Shown here piece after piece: positions 43,479-52,383 of a stretch of DNA of 64,000 nt. The translations under genes were made by a program, and so were the position numbers. The DNA comes from Bacteroidia bacterium (GTDB taxonomy: Bacteria; Bacteroidota; Bacteroidia; NS11-12g; UBA955). The DNA lies in assembly GCA_023228875.1 (NCBI GenBank), contig JALOAG010000001.1, positions 372,001 through 436,000 on the forward strand, read 5' to 3'. The notes below the pieces were generated by a model. That model ran no database searches. It was not told the origin of the DNA and saw only the letters and a program-made list of their open reading frames with translations. Every line of letters starts with the position of its first letter. Position 1 is the first letter of the stretch.

Positions 43479-44579
43479 TTACTTATTCATCTTGTCAGTG
43501 AGTTTTTTTACCACTTTTAAACCGGGGAAAAACTCTCTGAATATGACTCTGAATATCGTGTAAACCGGAATGGCAGCAATCATGCCTAATATTCCAAATA
43601 AAGTTCCGGCAATCAATACGACAATAAAAATTTCGAGGGGATGTGCATTAACACTTTTAGAGAAAATAAGCGGTTGAAAAACAATATTGTCCAACAGCTG
43701 GACAGCCATGTACACTGCAAATATTTTTATAGCGAAAATGCCAATGTTCACATTGCTTGCTATTGCCAACTCTGAAGTAATTCCAATCAATACTCCAATA
43801 ACAATGCTGATTAAAGGTCCAATATATGGAATAATATTAAGCAGCCCTGTAATCAATCCTAACACCAATGCATTCTCTACACCAATCATGGCAAGCCCTG
43901 CCCAAACAACTATAGAGATTAGAGTAATTTGAATGAGAAGTCCTAAAAAATATCGGGATAACATCTCTTTGCTATTTTGGATTGTGTTCTTCACTTTATC
44001 CATGTATTTTTCGGGAGTTAATGAAAGTATTATTTGATTGAACAAGCCTGCATCTTTTAGTAGAAAAAATGTAATGAAGAAAGCAGCAAATATGGCAATT
44101 AGTATTCCTGTAGAAATACTTAGTGCTGTTCCAAAGTAACCACTGATGTCTTTTGCAGAAAATACGCTTAATATTTTGTTGAAAATGGATTGCCAATCCT
44201 CTTTCGAGGGCCATAGATTGAGCTGTTCTAACCGTATAATTATTCCGGACATCCTTGTTTCTATTGTGTTATACACTGCGTTATAATCTATGCTTGTTAA
44301 GAATTTAATTTGTTTGCTTATCAAAGGAACAAACAACAAAATAAAGCCAAAAATCAATAATGCAAAAATCAGCAAGGTGAATATTGCTGCCATTGAGCGA
44401 GGTATTTTAATTTTTCCAACACCTTTTTCAGAGAGTATGTGTACCAACGGTCCTCCAAGAAATGACAGTATAATGGAAATAGTAAAATATAGAATGACAT
44501 TACTCAAATAGGTAAAGCACAGATAAATTATTAATGCAATGCCTATCCAAACCAGCCAATGTGTTAATTTGCCTTCCAT
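43479..44579 (-). CDS. AI-2E family transporter (PerM/TqsA-like permease)
   Basis: A 366-residue inner-membrane protein with about eight membrane segments, the first two at residues about 8-45 and the rest from 130 on. It carries the family's central soluble stretch and the conserved GLLNIIPYIGPLISIVIGVLIG plus the late QPLIFSKSVNAHPLEIFIVVLIAGTLFG. Members export AI-2, other small molecules or act as Na+/H+ antiporters, so the substrate is open. I start at MEGKLTHWLVWIG because a -7 box (44599-44606) lies 19 nt upstream; the frame extends 17 codons further but through that box. Confidence 0.88.
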   Translation of the reverse strand: MEGKLTHWLVWIGIALIIYLCFTYLSNVILYFTISIILSFLGGPLVHILSEKGVGKIKIPRSMAAIFTLLIFALLIFGFILLFVPLISKQIKFLTSIDYNAVYNTIETRMSGIIIRLEQLNLWPSKEDWQSIFNKILSVFSAKDISGYFGTALSISTGILIAIFAAFFITFFLLKDAGLFNQIILSLTPEKYMDKVKNTIQNSKEMLSRYFLGLLIQITLISIVVWAGLAMIGVENALVLGLITGLLNIIPYIGPLISIVIGVLIGITSELAIASNVNIGIFAIKIFAVYMAVQLLDNIVFQPLIFSKSVNAHPLEIFIVVLIAGTLFGILGMIAAIPVYTIFRVIFREFFPGLKVVKKLTDKMNK

Positions 44580-44598
44580 AACTGTGAAAATGTAAATG

Positions 44599-44606
44599 CA
44601 AACATA
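44599..44606 (-). promoter_or_regulatory. -7 box of the AI-2E permease gene
   Basis: On the minus strand TATGTTTG, perfect TAnnTTTG, 19 nt upstream of the ATG at 44579. Decides the start of the gene. Confidence 0.45.
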
Positions 44607-44695
44607 GTGAAGTTCTGAGTCGATACACACTTTGTTGCTTCATAAGTATCTTAAATATATACCACTCAAGAATCCAAAAATGTCTTTATGAAGAG

Positions 44696-44727
44696 TTGGA
44701 ATACTTGGGTCTAAAACTATATTTTTG
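44696..44727 (+). promoter_or_regulatory. Promoter of the acyltransferase-galE operon
   Basis: TTG at 44696-44698, a 21-bp spacer and TATTTTTG (44720-44727), ending 7 nt before the ATG at 44735. Confidence 0.55.
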
Positions 44728-44734
44728 CACTCCA

Positions 44735-45322
44735 ATGCAAAACAAAGAGAATACGTATTTTGCCCATGAAACAGCTGTTGTTGATGAAGGGTGTGAGATT
44801 GGAGAAGGTACCAAAATTTGGCATTTTACTCATATTATGAGTAATTGCAAAATAGGCAAGAATTGTAATTTTGGACAAAATGTTGTTGTGTCACCTGAGG
44901 TTGTGTTGGGTAACAATGTAAAAGTGCAAAACAATGTTTCAATATATACCGGAGTTACTTGTGATGATGATGTTTTTCTCGGACCTTCAATGGTTTTTAC
45001 TAATGTGATAAATCCACGTAGTGCTGTCAATAGAAGAAACCAATATGCCAAAACACATGTTGGACAAGGTGCAAGTATAGGAGCCAATGCAACGATTGTG
45101 TGTGGTAATGATATTGGGAAGTTTGCATTTATTGGAGCCGGTGCTGTTGTTACTAAAGATGTACCTGATTTTGCACTGCTTATTGGAAACCCAGCGCGTC
45201 AAACTGGGTGGATGAGTGAATTCGGTCATAAATTAGTCTTTGATAAGAATGGCTTCGCCACTTGTCCTGAAAGCGGTCAAGAATATAAGTTAAGTAATAA
45301 CAAAGTTGTCCGTATTAAATAA
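44735..45322 (+). CDS. Hexapeptide-repeat acetyltransferase (WbpD/WlbB-like)
   Basis: A 195-residue left-handed beta-helix acyltransferase. Repeats run from about residue 10 (TAVVDEGCEIGEGTKIWHF) through IGKNCNFGQNVVVSPEVVLG to GASIGANATIVCGNDIGKFAFIGAGAVVTKDVPDFALLIGNPAR, the typical end of the family. The FTNVINPRSAVNRRNQYAKTHVG insert is characteristic of WbpD/WlbB enzymes, which N-acetylate UDP-3-amino sugars for O-antigen. Its stop overlaps galE as TAATG. I start at MQNKENTYFAHETA; the longer frame runs through the promoter. Confidence 0.88.
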   Translation: MQNKENTYFAHETAVVDEGCEIGEGTKIWHFTHIMSNCKIGKNCNFGQNVVVSPEVVLGNNVKVQNNVSIYTGVTCDDDVFLGPSMVFTNVINPRSAVNRRNQYAKTHVGQGASIGANATIVCGNDIGKFAFIGAGAVVTKDVPDFALLIGNPARQTGWMSEFGHKLVFDKNGFATCPESGQEYKLSNNKVVRIK

Positions 45323-46344
45323 TGGCTAAAGATATTTTAGTTACCGGAGGATTAGGATTTATAGGATCACATACAGTTGTAGAACTGTTTGCCAAAGGGT
45401 ATAATCCTATTGTAGTTGATAATCTGAGCAATAGTTCTGTCAATGTGTTGAAAGGCATAGAAAGTATTTGCAAAAAGTCCCCAATATTTTATTCTATTGA
45501 TGTGAATGACAAAAGCGCATTGGATATGATTTTTCAGCAACATTCTATTGATATGGTGGTGCATTTTGCAGCCTATAAAGCGGTTGGTGAAAGTGTGCAA
45601 AAACCGCTTTTGTATTACAGAAATAATGTTGGTGGCTTACTAACTTTGATGGAAGTAATGCAAAAGAATCATTGTTCAAAAATTGTGTTTTCGTCATCTT
45701 GCACAGTCTATGGACAGCCGGAGCATTTGCCGGTTGCAGAGAATGCGCCTGTCGCCATTCCGACTTCTCCGTATGGCAATACAAAGAAAATATGTGAAGA
45801 AATTTTACGTGATTCAATCAGCGAATTTCAAACCGTATCGCTTAGATATTTTAATCCGATTGGTGCTCACCCTTCGGCTGAGATAGGAGAGTTGCCTTTA
45901 GGTGTGCCGAACAACCTGGTGCCATTTATTACCCAAACCGCAATTGGAATTAGAAAAGAACTCTCCATTTTCGGAGATGATTATAATACCCCTGACGGAA
46001 CTTGTATTCGTGACTATCTGCATGTGTGTGATTTAGCTGATGCACATATACTTGCATTAGAACGATTACTCAATCCGGCATTTGGTAGTAATGAAGGAAA
46101 TTTTGAAGTTTATAATCTTGGTACAGGAACAGGTTATTCTGTAAAAGAAATGGTTGAAACTTTCCAACAGGTAAGTGGCGTCAAGCTGAATCATGTATAT
46201 GCAAAACGAAGAGAAGGTGATGTCGAACAAGTATGGGCAAACCCTTCAAAAGCATCTCAAGTGCTGCATTGGCAGGCAAAAAGAGACTTGACAGAGATGC
46301 TTGATTCTGCTTGGAAGTGGCAGCTAAAACTCAGCCGACAATAA
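45322..46344 (+). CDS. galE: UDP-glucose 4-epimerase GalE
   Basis: A 340-residue short-chain dehydrogenase-type epimerase that interconverts UDP-Glc and UDP-Gal (or the GlcNAc forms). NAD binding is GGLGFIGSHTVVEL at the N terminus, VVDNLSNSS follows, and the active site has SSSCTVYG and the YxxxK in SPYGNTKKICEE. GTCIRDYLHVCDLADAH is a family hallmark. It shares an operon with an amino-sugar acetyltransferase, pointing to surface polysaccharide supply. Ends 1 bp from the convergent prenyltransferase gene. Confidence 0.95.
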   Translation: MAKDILVTGGLGFIGSHTVVELFAKGYNPIVVDNLSNSSVNVLKGIESICKKSPIFYSIDVNDKSALDMIFQQHSIDMVVHFAAYKAVGESVQKPLLYYRNNVGGLLTLMEVMQKNHCSKIVFSSSCTVYGQPEHLPVAENAPVAIPTSPYGNTKKICEEILRDSISEFQTVSLRYFNPIGAHPSAEIGELPLGVPNNLVPFITQTAIGIRKELSIFGDDYNTPDGTCIRDYLHVCDLADAHILALERLLNPAFGSNEGNFEVYNLGTGTGYSVKEMVETFQQVSGVKLNHVYAKRREGDVEQVWANPSKASQVLHWQAKRDLTEMLDSAWKWQLKLSRQ

Positions 46345-46345
46345 T

Positions 46346-47215
46346 TTAGAAGAATACTAAGTTGAGTGTTCCTAACACTATCAGTACTTTAAACACAAAG
46401 TTGAGTATATAAAAATCTCCTTGTCTGAGTTTGAGCAATCCAAACAAAACACCTAATAAAGTAATATTAGAGAAGAATATATAATACAGCCAATGCGCAG
46501 GATAGAATTGGAAATAAAGAAATACTGAGTAAACGAGTTGAATCAATATAGAAATACTAATCACAATGCGTGTTCTGCGGTCGCCCAAAATACCCGCAAT
46601 ACTGTTGCGCTGCAATAAAATATCACCTTTTACTTCTTCTTTCCCTTTGATAATTGCTTTGGTGAAAAGTAGCATTGTGAAATAGACCCCAAATGCAATC
46701 ACTTCCCAATAAATTTTGCCATAGTGCATTCCCACACTAAAGAAGCATGACACTGTCAGCAATGATGAAGCAATCTCTTTAATGAGTGGATATTTCTTCA
46801 ACTTGTGAGAATAGAACCAGAGCGAAAATGCCAAAACAAAGAAATATAAGAAGATTTCGAATGATGCAATGAGTGCTAATCCCAGTGCAATGAGATTAAG
46901 CCAGACATACAGTCGTATTCTGAAGTCTTTAGATAAATACTCTTGAAAGATTGTGATATGAGGTCTTACTATTAAATCATGTTTGAAATCATAAAAGTCA
47001 TTGATGAGGAATCCACCGGCAATTATTAATAAGGTGCAGAGAACTATCAGATGGAGTCTCAGGTCAAATAAAATGACAAGTAACCCCTCAGGAAATGAAT
47101 TGAAAATACAAATTGCAGATAGATACTGTGCAAATGCAGTTAATAGAATATTGTACCAACGTACAGAAGACATCAGCGCAAGAACCTTAAGGTATTTAAT
47201 GTTCCGGCTGTTCAT
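46346..47215 (-). CDS. UbiA-family polyprenyltransferase
   Basis: A 289-residue inner-membrane prenyltransferase with about eight or nine membrane segments. The first Asp-rich motif NDFYDFKHDLIVRP (about residues 67-80) binds the Mg-diphosphate of the prenyl donor; the second region, around KGDILLQRNSIAGILGDRRTR, is less canonical. Related Bacteroidota proteins are named as geranylgeranylglycerol-phosphate geranylgeranyltransferases (ether-lipid type) or as menaquinone/haem enzymes; the sequence alone cannot decide. It is the last gene of the mevalonate cluster, 15 bp behind mevalonate kinase, so substrate supply and use are linked. Confidence 0.85.
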   Translation of the reverse strand: MNSRNIKYLKVLALMSSVRWYNILLTAFAQYLSAICIFNSFPEGLLVILFDLRLHLIVLCTLLIIAGGFLINDFYDFKHDLIVRPHITIFQEYLSKDFRIRLYVWLNLIALGLALIASFEIFLYFFVLAFSLWFYSHKLKKYPLIKEIASSLLTVSCFFSVGMHYGKIYWEVIAFGVYFTMLLFTKAIIKGKEEVKGDILLQRNSIAGILGDRRTRIVISISILIQLVYSVFLYFQFYPAHWLYYIFFSNITLLGVLFGLLKLRQGDFYILNFVFKVLIVLGTLNLVFF

Positions 47216-47230
47216 ATTACAAAGGAAAGG

Positions 47231-48178
47231 TTAAAATTTATATATGATTTGCGGGTTATATGCTTTTAGATATTGCTCAGCAGCTTTGAAATCTTTAGTA
47301 AAACCTAAAATATAACCACCGCCTCCACTGCCGCAGAGTTTGAGATAGTAAGCATTCGTCTCTATGCCTTGTTGCCAAAGCGTTTTAAACACTTCAGGAA
47401 TCATAGGTTGGAAATGTTCAAAAACCAAAGTGGACAGTTCTTTTAATGAACCAAACAAAGGTTTGAAATCTTTTCTCAGAAAAGCATCTATACACAGGTC
47501 ATTGTATTTTTTAAACTCAGTTTTAATCAGATTCCTAAACCCTTCCGTTTTGCATTTTTCTAAGAATAATGTAACCATACTTTGGGTTTGACCGGGAGTG
47601 CCAGAATTGATAAGGAAAATCGCACCCAACCCTTCATCATCTGCTTGTGGCAAACCAATTGGGCTGATATATTGTTCTGATTTTACCAGAACAGGAAGGT
47701 TTAAATAACAAATCAGCGGGTCAAGTCCCGAACTCTTGCCATGAAAATAGCTTTCCATTTGAGCAAGACCAGTTTTTAACTCTAAAATTGATTGACTATT
47801 TAAATCTTGTACTGTGATTCTATGTTGTGCATATTTATCATATACAGACGCACACAAAGCACCCGAACTGCCAATGCCAAAACCTTTTGGAATACTTGAA
47901 TCAAAATACATCCCTTTGTTTACATCCTTTTCAAAAGCATCAATGTCAAGTGCAACAATCAATTCGTTGTTGTTTGACAGTTGTTTCAAATAAGAAACGA
48001 ATTTTTTCAGATGTTGATTGGATTCACTGGATTCTTGTGTAGAACCCTCTTTCTGGATTTTTAATGAGCCTCCAAAGTGATTGAAAGGAATAGAAAGACC
48101 CATAGAGTTTTCTATGATTCCATATTCTCCAAAAAGAAGAATTTTAGCTGTGAATAATGCTTTTTTACGCTTTCCCAA
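47231..48178 (-). CDS. mvk: Mevalonate kinase (GHMP kinase)
   Basis: A 315-residue GHMP kinase, probably phosphorylating mevalonate. Motif 1 is FTAKILLFGEYGII, the ATP-binding motif 2 is GFGIGSSGALCASVYD, and motif 3 is KLCGSGGGGYILGFT. The SYFHGKSSGLDPLICYL stretch with the catalytic Asp is typical of mevalonate kinases. It starts at TTG 48178, 27 nt after a -7 box; no ATG is available upstream of motif 1. Cotranscribed with the UbiA gene (15 bp). Confidence 0.87.
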   Translation of the reverse strand: MGKRKKALFTAKILLFGEYGIIENSMGLSIPFNHFGGSLKIQKEGSTQESSESNQHLKKFVSYLKQLSNNNELIVALDIDAFEKDVNKGMYFDSSIPKGFGIGSSGALCASVYDKYAQHRITVQDLNSQSILELKTGLAQMESYFHGKSSGLDPLICYLNLPVLVKSEQYISPIGLPQADDEGLGAIFLINSGTPGQTQSMVTLFLEKCKTEGFRNLIKTEFKKYNDLCIDAFLRKDFKPLFGSLKELSTLVFEHFQPMIPEVFKTLWQQGIETNAYYLKLCGSGGGGYILGFTKDFKAAEQYLKAYNPQIIYKF

Positions 48179-48205
48179 GGTAGAGACTCTTTAGTTTTGC
48201 GCCTG

Positions 48206-48213
48206 CAAATATA
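48206..48213 (-). promoter_or_regulatory. -7 box of the mevalonate kinase gene
   Basis: On the minus strand TATATTTG, perfect TAnnTTTG, 27 nt upstream of the TTG start at 48178, inside the 75-bp gap behind mvaD. Confidence 0.45.
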
Positions 48214-48253
48214 GTGATTTGTATGAAGATGCTGTGGACTTTAACTTATTAGT

Positions 48254-49282
48254 TTATAAACGTTGAGGTCCTTTACCTAAACCACTGTGTATGCAAGAGT
48301 TTTCAGCGCAGTATCGAAGCAATTGGTTTTCTATAAACAACTGAACATTGTGCTTGTCTTTTTCGAAATACAATACGTGAACATTCGCTCCTGCGTCCAT
48401 AGTAAAAAAGACAGGAAGATTGCTCTTAGCTCTGAATGTTCTAATTTCATTTAATACAGTCAGTGTGTTTGGGTGAATAAGAAAATACCCGTGAGGAGAG
48501 GTAAGCATCATGGCATGTAGGGTAAGTGCTTCTTGTTCGGCAATTTGTCCAAAAGAGTGAATATTATTCTCCTGCAATGAATGTAGCAATGTTAATGTAT
48601 GCGCTTTCCCTTGCTCAAACCTGCGACTTGCATACCAATGTTCATTGAGCATGTCATGTCCCTTGCTGCTTGACACACTTTTTTCTGTATTTTCAATGAG
48701 CAATACACTGTCCATAATATGCATGAAGTCAGGGTGAATGTTTGTTAACGGAATAGCATATTCATCACTGCTTCCGTTGATTTCACTATGATAGCCCCAT
48801 TCACTGAACCCTCTATAAATTGACCTGCAGGCACTTCCGGAACCTATTCTGCTATAAAATGAAGACTTTCTCATAAAATCATGCTCTGAAAGGATTTTGT
48901 TTGACAACTTGTTGTCTATTTCTATAATACACAATGCTAAAGCACTCATTGCAGATGCAGAGGATGCAATTCCGGTTCCGTAGGGAAAGTTATTTTTTGA
49001 ATGAATTTCTAAATGATAAAGGTTGAGCCAAGGGAAATCATTGCTTATTGCAGACAGAAATTGTGTGATTTTAGGAATAAACTCAGGTTTTGGCTTATCA
49101 TCGAAAAAGAATGTCAGGTCTATAGTCTGAGTACTTTTTTTCCTTTTGATGTAGAGTTCTGTTTGGGTAAAAATTTGATCTAAAGTAAAACTTATTGAGG
49201 GGTTTGCAGGTATTTGAAATCCCTTTTTACCCCAGTATTTGACTATGGCAATGTTGGAAGGGCTTTGCCATGCACTTTTCAT
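48254..49282 (-). CDS. mvaD: Diphosphomevalonate decarboxylase
   Basis: A 342-residue GHMP-superfamily enzyme that makes isopentenyl diphosphate from mevalonate diphosphate with ATP. WQSPSNIAIVKYWGKK, PANPSISFTLD, the ATP loop YGTGIASSASAMSALALC and GSGSACRSIYRGFSEW are diagnostic, and FFTMDAGANVHVLY is the C-terminal motif. I start at the second ATG (MKSAWQSPSN), whose A is the last base of the preceding stop (TAATG), the same coupling seen at two other junctions here. Confidence 0.95.
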   Translation of the reverse strand: MKSAWQSPSNIAIVKYWGKKGFQIPANPSISFTLDQIFTQTELYIKRKKSTQTIDLTFFFDDKPKPEFIPKITQFLSAISNDFPWLNLYHLEIHSKNNFPYGTGIASSASAMSALALCIIEIDNKLSNKILSEHDFMRKSSFYSRIGSGSACRSIYRGFSEWGYHSEINGSSDEYAIPLTNIHPDFMHIMDSVLLIENTEKSVSSSKGHDMLNEHWYASRRFEQGKAHTLTLLHSLQENNIHSFGQIAEQEALTLHAMMLTSPHGYFLIHPNTLTVLNEIRTFRAKSNLPVFFTMDAGANVHVLYFEKDKHNVQLFIENQLLRYCAENSCIHSGLGKGPQRL

Positions 49283-50238
49283 TATTTCCATTCGTAATCA
49301 ATCATTTTGCTATAATCCATAATGGTTTGATAACCTTTTTCTAAAAAATATTTCTCTGTGTATTCGGATGTGCTGTTTGAACAAGCGAGAATAAAGTCAC
49401 CACCCCATGCCCCTAGTGATTTGATAACACCATCAAAGTCAGGAAAAAGTTCATCTTTGATACATTTCTTCTTTAACACTTCTGACATTATCAACTCATG
49501 TCGTCCCAATAGTTGCCTAAACTCCTCGTAGTCTGTAACTGTTGTAATCCTTTCACTGATATTGCTTATTTCTTCAATGAAATTACGGTTTTCATTTTCT
49601 TTCCATTTGCTCTTAAATCGGCTCACTTCGACATTGCTGTCTTGTTTGTGATTGAGGTAAATCAATCGACATTGATTTGCAAATTTCTTCCAAGATAACT
49701 CTACGGGTTCTGCCCAATGATACATTTCTTCTTCTATAAAATATAGGATAGGTTTACCCATAAGACTGGTAGCAATGTCGTATCCGCTCCCTTGGTTAAG
49801 AGTGGATTGAAAAACAAGTTCGAAGGGTTGTAAGTCGGTTAGCATAGCCAAGTTCACAATCAATGAAGAACTGCTGCCCAATCCCCAACCGGGGTCAAAA
49901 TCCATAAAGGTTTTAAAATTGTATGTTCCTTGCTCTGCAAAGAAATCAGGTTTTGAATTGTTTATTGTGATGAGCAGGCTTCTGATAAATTCAGTTCTTT
50001 CACTCCCTTTCTGTTCTGAAGGTTCAAAGTTTTGGTCTATAATGAATTGATTTGAGTACCAAATCAATTCACCTGGTGTCATGGATACCCAATTCACAAT
50101 TCTTGTTTTGCGTCTTCTGTCGTGGGTGAAATGAAGCTGCTGCCCTAAAACTGTAGGAACTGCCAAAGCTTTTGCTCCACTGATTACTAAATATTCACCG
50201 GTAATCATTAACTTGCCCGGACTCCAGAATTTTTCCAA
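49282..50238 (-). CDS. GHMP kinase, likely phosphomevalonate kinase of the mevalonate cluster
   Basis: A 318-residue GHMP kinase. Motif 1 is FWSPGKLMITGEYLVISGAKALAVP, the ATP loop is PGWGLGSSSSLIVNLAM, and it carries GSGYDIATSLMGKPILYF, the mark of a Bacteroidota group called GYDIA/GYDLA kinases. By elimination it should be the phosphomevalonate kinase between mvk and mvaD, but this is inference from the neighbourhood. Start is TTG 50238 (MEKFWSPGKL), 22 nt behind a -7 box. Coupled to mvaD by a TAATG overlap. Confidence 0.8.
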   Translation of the reverse strand: MEKFWSPGKLMITGEYLVISGAKALAVPTVLGQQLHFTHDRRRKTRIVNWVSMTPGELIWYSNQFIIDQNFEPSEQKGSERTEFIRSLLITINNSKPDFFAEQGTYNFKTFMDFDPGWGLGSSSSLIVNLAMLTDLQPFELVFQSTLNQGSGYDIATSLMGKPILYFIEEEMYHWAEPVELSWKKFANQCRLIYLNHKQDSNVEVSRFKSKWKENENRNFIEEISNISERITTVTDYEEFRQLLGRHELIMSEVLKKKCIKDELFPDFDGVIKSLGAWGGDFILACSNSTSEYTEKYFLEKGYQTIMDYSKMIDYEWK

Positions 50239-50260
50239 CTTGTTTTTTTATTGTGTTGGG

Positions 50261-50268
50261 CAAAGGTA
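50261..50268 (-). promoter_or_regulatory. -7 box of the mevalonate cluster
   Basis: On the minus strand TACCTTTG, perfect TAnnTTTG, 22 nt upstream of the TTG start at 50238. No -33 TTG seen. Confidence 0.45.
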
Positions 50269-50665
50269 GTTTTTTAAGAATCGAAATTTGTATTTATTAG
50301 GGTTAGATTTAAAGTTTTTTGTTTAGCCAATGCCGCCAATTCATTCTGTTGTTTCTTGTAAAGAAGCAATTGCCTTGTAGAGTTGGATATGGGAACATAA
50401 CTCAAGTTTTAACCTAAGATGATTGAATACACAGGGTATAGCACGTGAAAATAAACATAGATTTATCAAAGTTTGCAATATTGTGGTGTTTCTGAAATAC
50501 TTGAGTCTTCATAAATATCTTTTAAAGTACACCCTTAATTCTCTAAATAAAGTCAATGATTTGATTGCTATTTCGATATTACATACCTCTGTATTGGCTC
50601 ACATGTAAATTAGAACAGTTTGTATAAAGAGGCAATTTGTGTTGCTAATACTATGGATGTAAATT
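50269..50665. other. Gene-free stretch, nothing recognised
   Basis: About 400 bp between the promoter of the mevalonate cluster and the 3' end of mnmD, the longest empty interval in the window. A 61-codon frame from a TTG at 50423 has no family resemblance, is rich in Leu/Ile/Asn as expected of AT-rich noncoding DNA, and lacks a -7 box. No tRNA-like fold, strong hairpin or repeat was seen by eye. Confidence 0.6.
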
Positions 50666-51352
50666 CTATTTTTTCTGAGCTTGGGTAATTTCTCTTCTTG
50701 GTCCAATTCCAGGTGGGTTGAATAATGCCATACCCAACGCTTTCATATTGCGCTTAAACTGACCATTGGCGCAATAGGTGATAAAAATACCGCCTGTTTT
50801 TAGTAGCCACACACATTTTTCCAATACAGCATAATCCCACATTTCCGGCTGCTTTCGAGGTGCAAATGCATCATAATAAATTAAGTCATAAGTAGATTGC
50901 ATTCCGTTAAATTCTTGAATGGTTGTTTTCCAACGAGTGAACATGAAGTTTTTTCCAATAGCCTGAGACAGATCAGCCTGTTGTGTGTGCATGTTTGTTA
51001 ATATTTGCAACAAGTCTTTTTGTTTGGAGATATATCCCATGTCCAAATCCTGTATCATAGAAGGTGAAATAGGAAATGGTTCTAAACTTTCATATACGAC
51101 CTTCTGTTGTTGTTTTTGAGCTTCTTCAAAGGTGAGAATTGCATTCATTCCTGTTCCAAACCCGACTTCTAAAATTTTGATTGTTTCACCATGATTTATA
51201 CAGTTAAATCCGTGGTTTATATATACATGAATACTTTCGGTTAGAGCGCCTGTTGCACTATGATACGTTTCGTCTAATGTTGGGAGATAGAGTGTATGAC
51301 TTCCGTCTTCTGTTTTTTGTAAAATTGGTTGTTCAGGATTAAAGTTCGACAT
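50666..51352 (-). CDS. mnmD: tRNA 5-methylaminomethyl-2-thiouridine methyltransferase-like protein (MnmD)
   Basis: A 228-residue stand-alone MnmD. The SAM site is KILEVGFGTGMNAILTFEEA; DLIYYDAFAPRKQPEMWDYAVLEK is the catalytic signature; TYCANGQFKRNMKALG and GPRREITQA end the domain. MnmD methylates the wobble uridine nm5s2U34 of some tRNAs. E. coli carries it fused to the MnmC oxidase; here the oxidase half is absent, as is usual in Bacteroidota. It overlaps the upstream GT9 gene by 14 bp. Confidence 0.92.
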   Translation of the reverse strand: MSNFNPEQPILQKTEDGSHTLYLPTLDETYHSATGALTESIHVYINHGFNCINHGETIKILEVGFGTGMNAILTFEEAQKQQQKVVYESLEPFPISPSMIQDLDMGYISKQKDLLQILTNMHTQQADLSQAIGKNFMFTRWKTTIQEFNGMQSTYDLIYYDAFAPRKQPEMWDYAVLEKCVWLLKTGGIFITYCANGQFKRNMKALGMALFNPPGIGPRREITQAQKK

Positions 51353-52313
51353 GGCTAAAATCGATATCTCTCATACATTTAAAATGACCCCTTGGGCAAT
51401 GATCGAAACCCAGTTTGCTGCATGGACGACAAGAGAGGTTTTTAACCTCAAGTATCACACTATGTTTGGCGGACTCACTGTCATTTGCAAAAAATGGATA
51501 CATGCCAAATTCAGGGATAGTATTGCCCCATATAGAGATGGTTGGTTTGTCAAAAGCTGCACCTATATGCATTAACCCTGTGTCGTGGGTAATGAGTTTG
51601 AAACAGTGTTTGACCATAATAGCACTTTGAATCAATGTAAGTTTACCGCATAGATTATAAACCTTCTTGTTTTGTAATAGTGTGGTAAGTAATTCGCCTT
51701 GTGCCGAATCTTCTTTTCCACCTAATAAAATAAGTGGATAGGTAGATTTGAAGAGTAATTGTGCAAGCTTTTCTACGGGCATTCTCTTTGTAAAATAAGA
51801 GCCTCCAATGGCAACTGCATGATAAGGTTGAGCCGAGATTTCTTGTAATTCTATTGGCAATGTTTCGTTGCCTTCAAAAAAATCTAATCCCTTATTGTCA
51901 TAAGTAACTCCCAATGATTTAACGGTTTCCATATACCTGTCAACGATATGAAGATTCGGCATGTACTTCTTGTTTTTGGTGCGAACCGTGAGCCACTTCT
52001 GAAAATTTAGTTTGTGAAAGCTCTTTGATTTTGTTTGCAACATGGCTTTCATTCTGCATGTACGAAGGTTGTGATGTAAATCCACCACAAAATCAAATCG
52101 CTCCTTTTTAATTGTTTTGACAAAAGCACTAAAATCAGACTCTAATAAATGAAGTTGGTCAATATATGGATTGTATGAAACTAAGGATTTGTATTGTGCT
52201 TTGGTTGCAAAATGTAATTCAACGTCTTGAATTTGTGATTTAATACAGCGTAGTACAGGAGTTGTAAGAACGATGTCTCCGATTGAGCTAAATCTTACTA
52301 CGAGTATTTTCAT
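51339..52313 (-). CDS. Glycosyltransferase family 9 (heptosyltransferase-like)
   Basis: A 324-residue GT9 protein that, in known members, adds ADP-heptose to LPS core at the inner membrane. The N terminus is MKILVVRFSSIGDIVLTTPVLRCIK; FDFVVDLHHNLRT and the C-terminal donor site HDTGLMHIGAAFDKPTISIWG follow, all diagnostic. I start at this Met because TAACTTTG at 52320-52327 lies 6 nt upstream; the 12-codon longer frame runs through that box. A GmhB-like phosphatase elsewhere in the window fits an ADP-heptose pathway. Confidence 0.9.
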   Translation of the reverse strand: MKILVVRFSSIGDIVLTTPVLRCIKSQIQDVELHFATKAQYKSLVSYNPYIDQLHLLESDFSAFVKTIKKERFDFVVDLHHNLRTCRMKAMLQTKSKSFHKLNFQKWLTVRTKNKKYMPNLHIVDRYMETVKSLGVTYDNKGLDFFEGNETLPIELQEISAQPYHAVAIGGSYFTKRMPVEKLAQLLFKSTYPLILLGGKEDSAQGELLTTLLQNKKVYNLCGKLTLIQSAIMVKHCFKLITHDTGLMHIGAAFDKPTISIWGNTIPEFGMYPFFANDSESAKHSVILEVKNLSCRPCSKLGFDHCPRGHFKCMRDIDFSHVEL

Positions 52314-52319
52314 TGATTG

Positions 52320-52327
52320 CAAAGTTA
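52320..52327 (-). promoter_or_regulatory. -7 box of the GT9-mnmD operon
   Basis: On the minus strand TAACTTTG, a perfect TAnnTTTG box, ends 6 nt before the ATG at 52313. A TTG on that strand (52343-52345) is 15 bp upstream, a short spacer. Confidence 0.5.
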
Positions 52328-52383
52328 AGGAGCTTTCTAACCCAAGCATTTAGAAAACGGAAAATAATATAACTTTATCAAGG

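Noticed and set aside
50423..50608. 61-codon frame in the gene-free stretch before the mevalonate cluster
   Set aside because: TTG start, no promoter box, no recognisable sequence, length expected by chance in AT-rich DNA.
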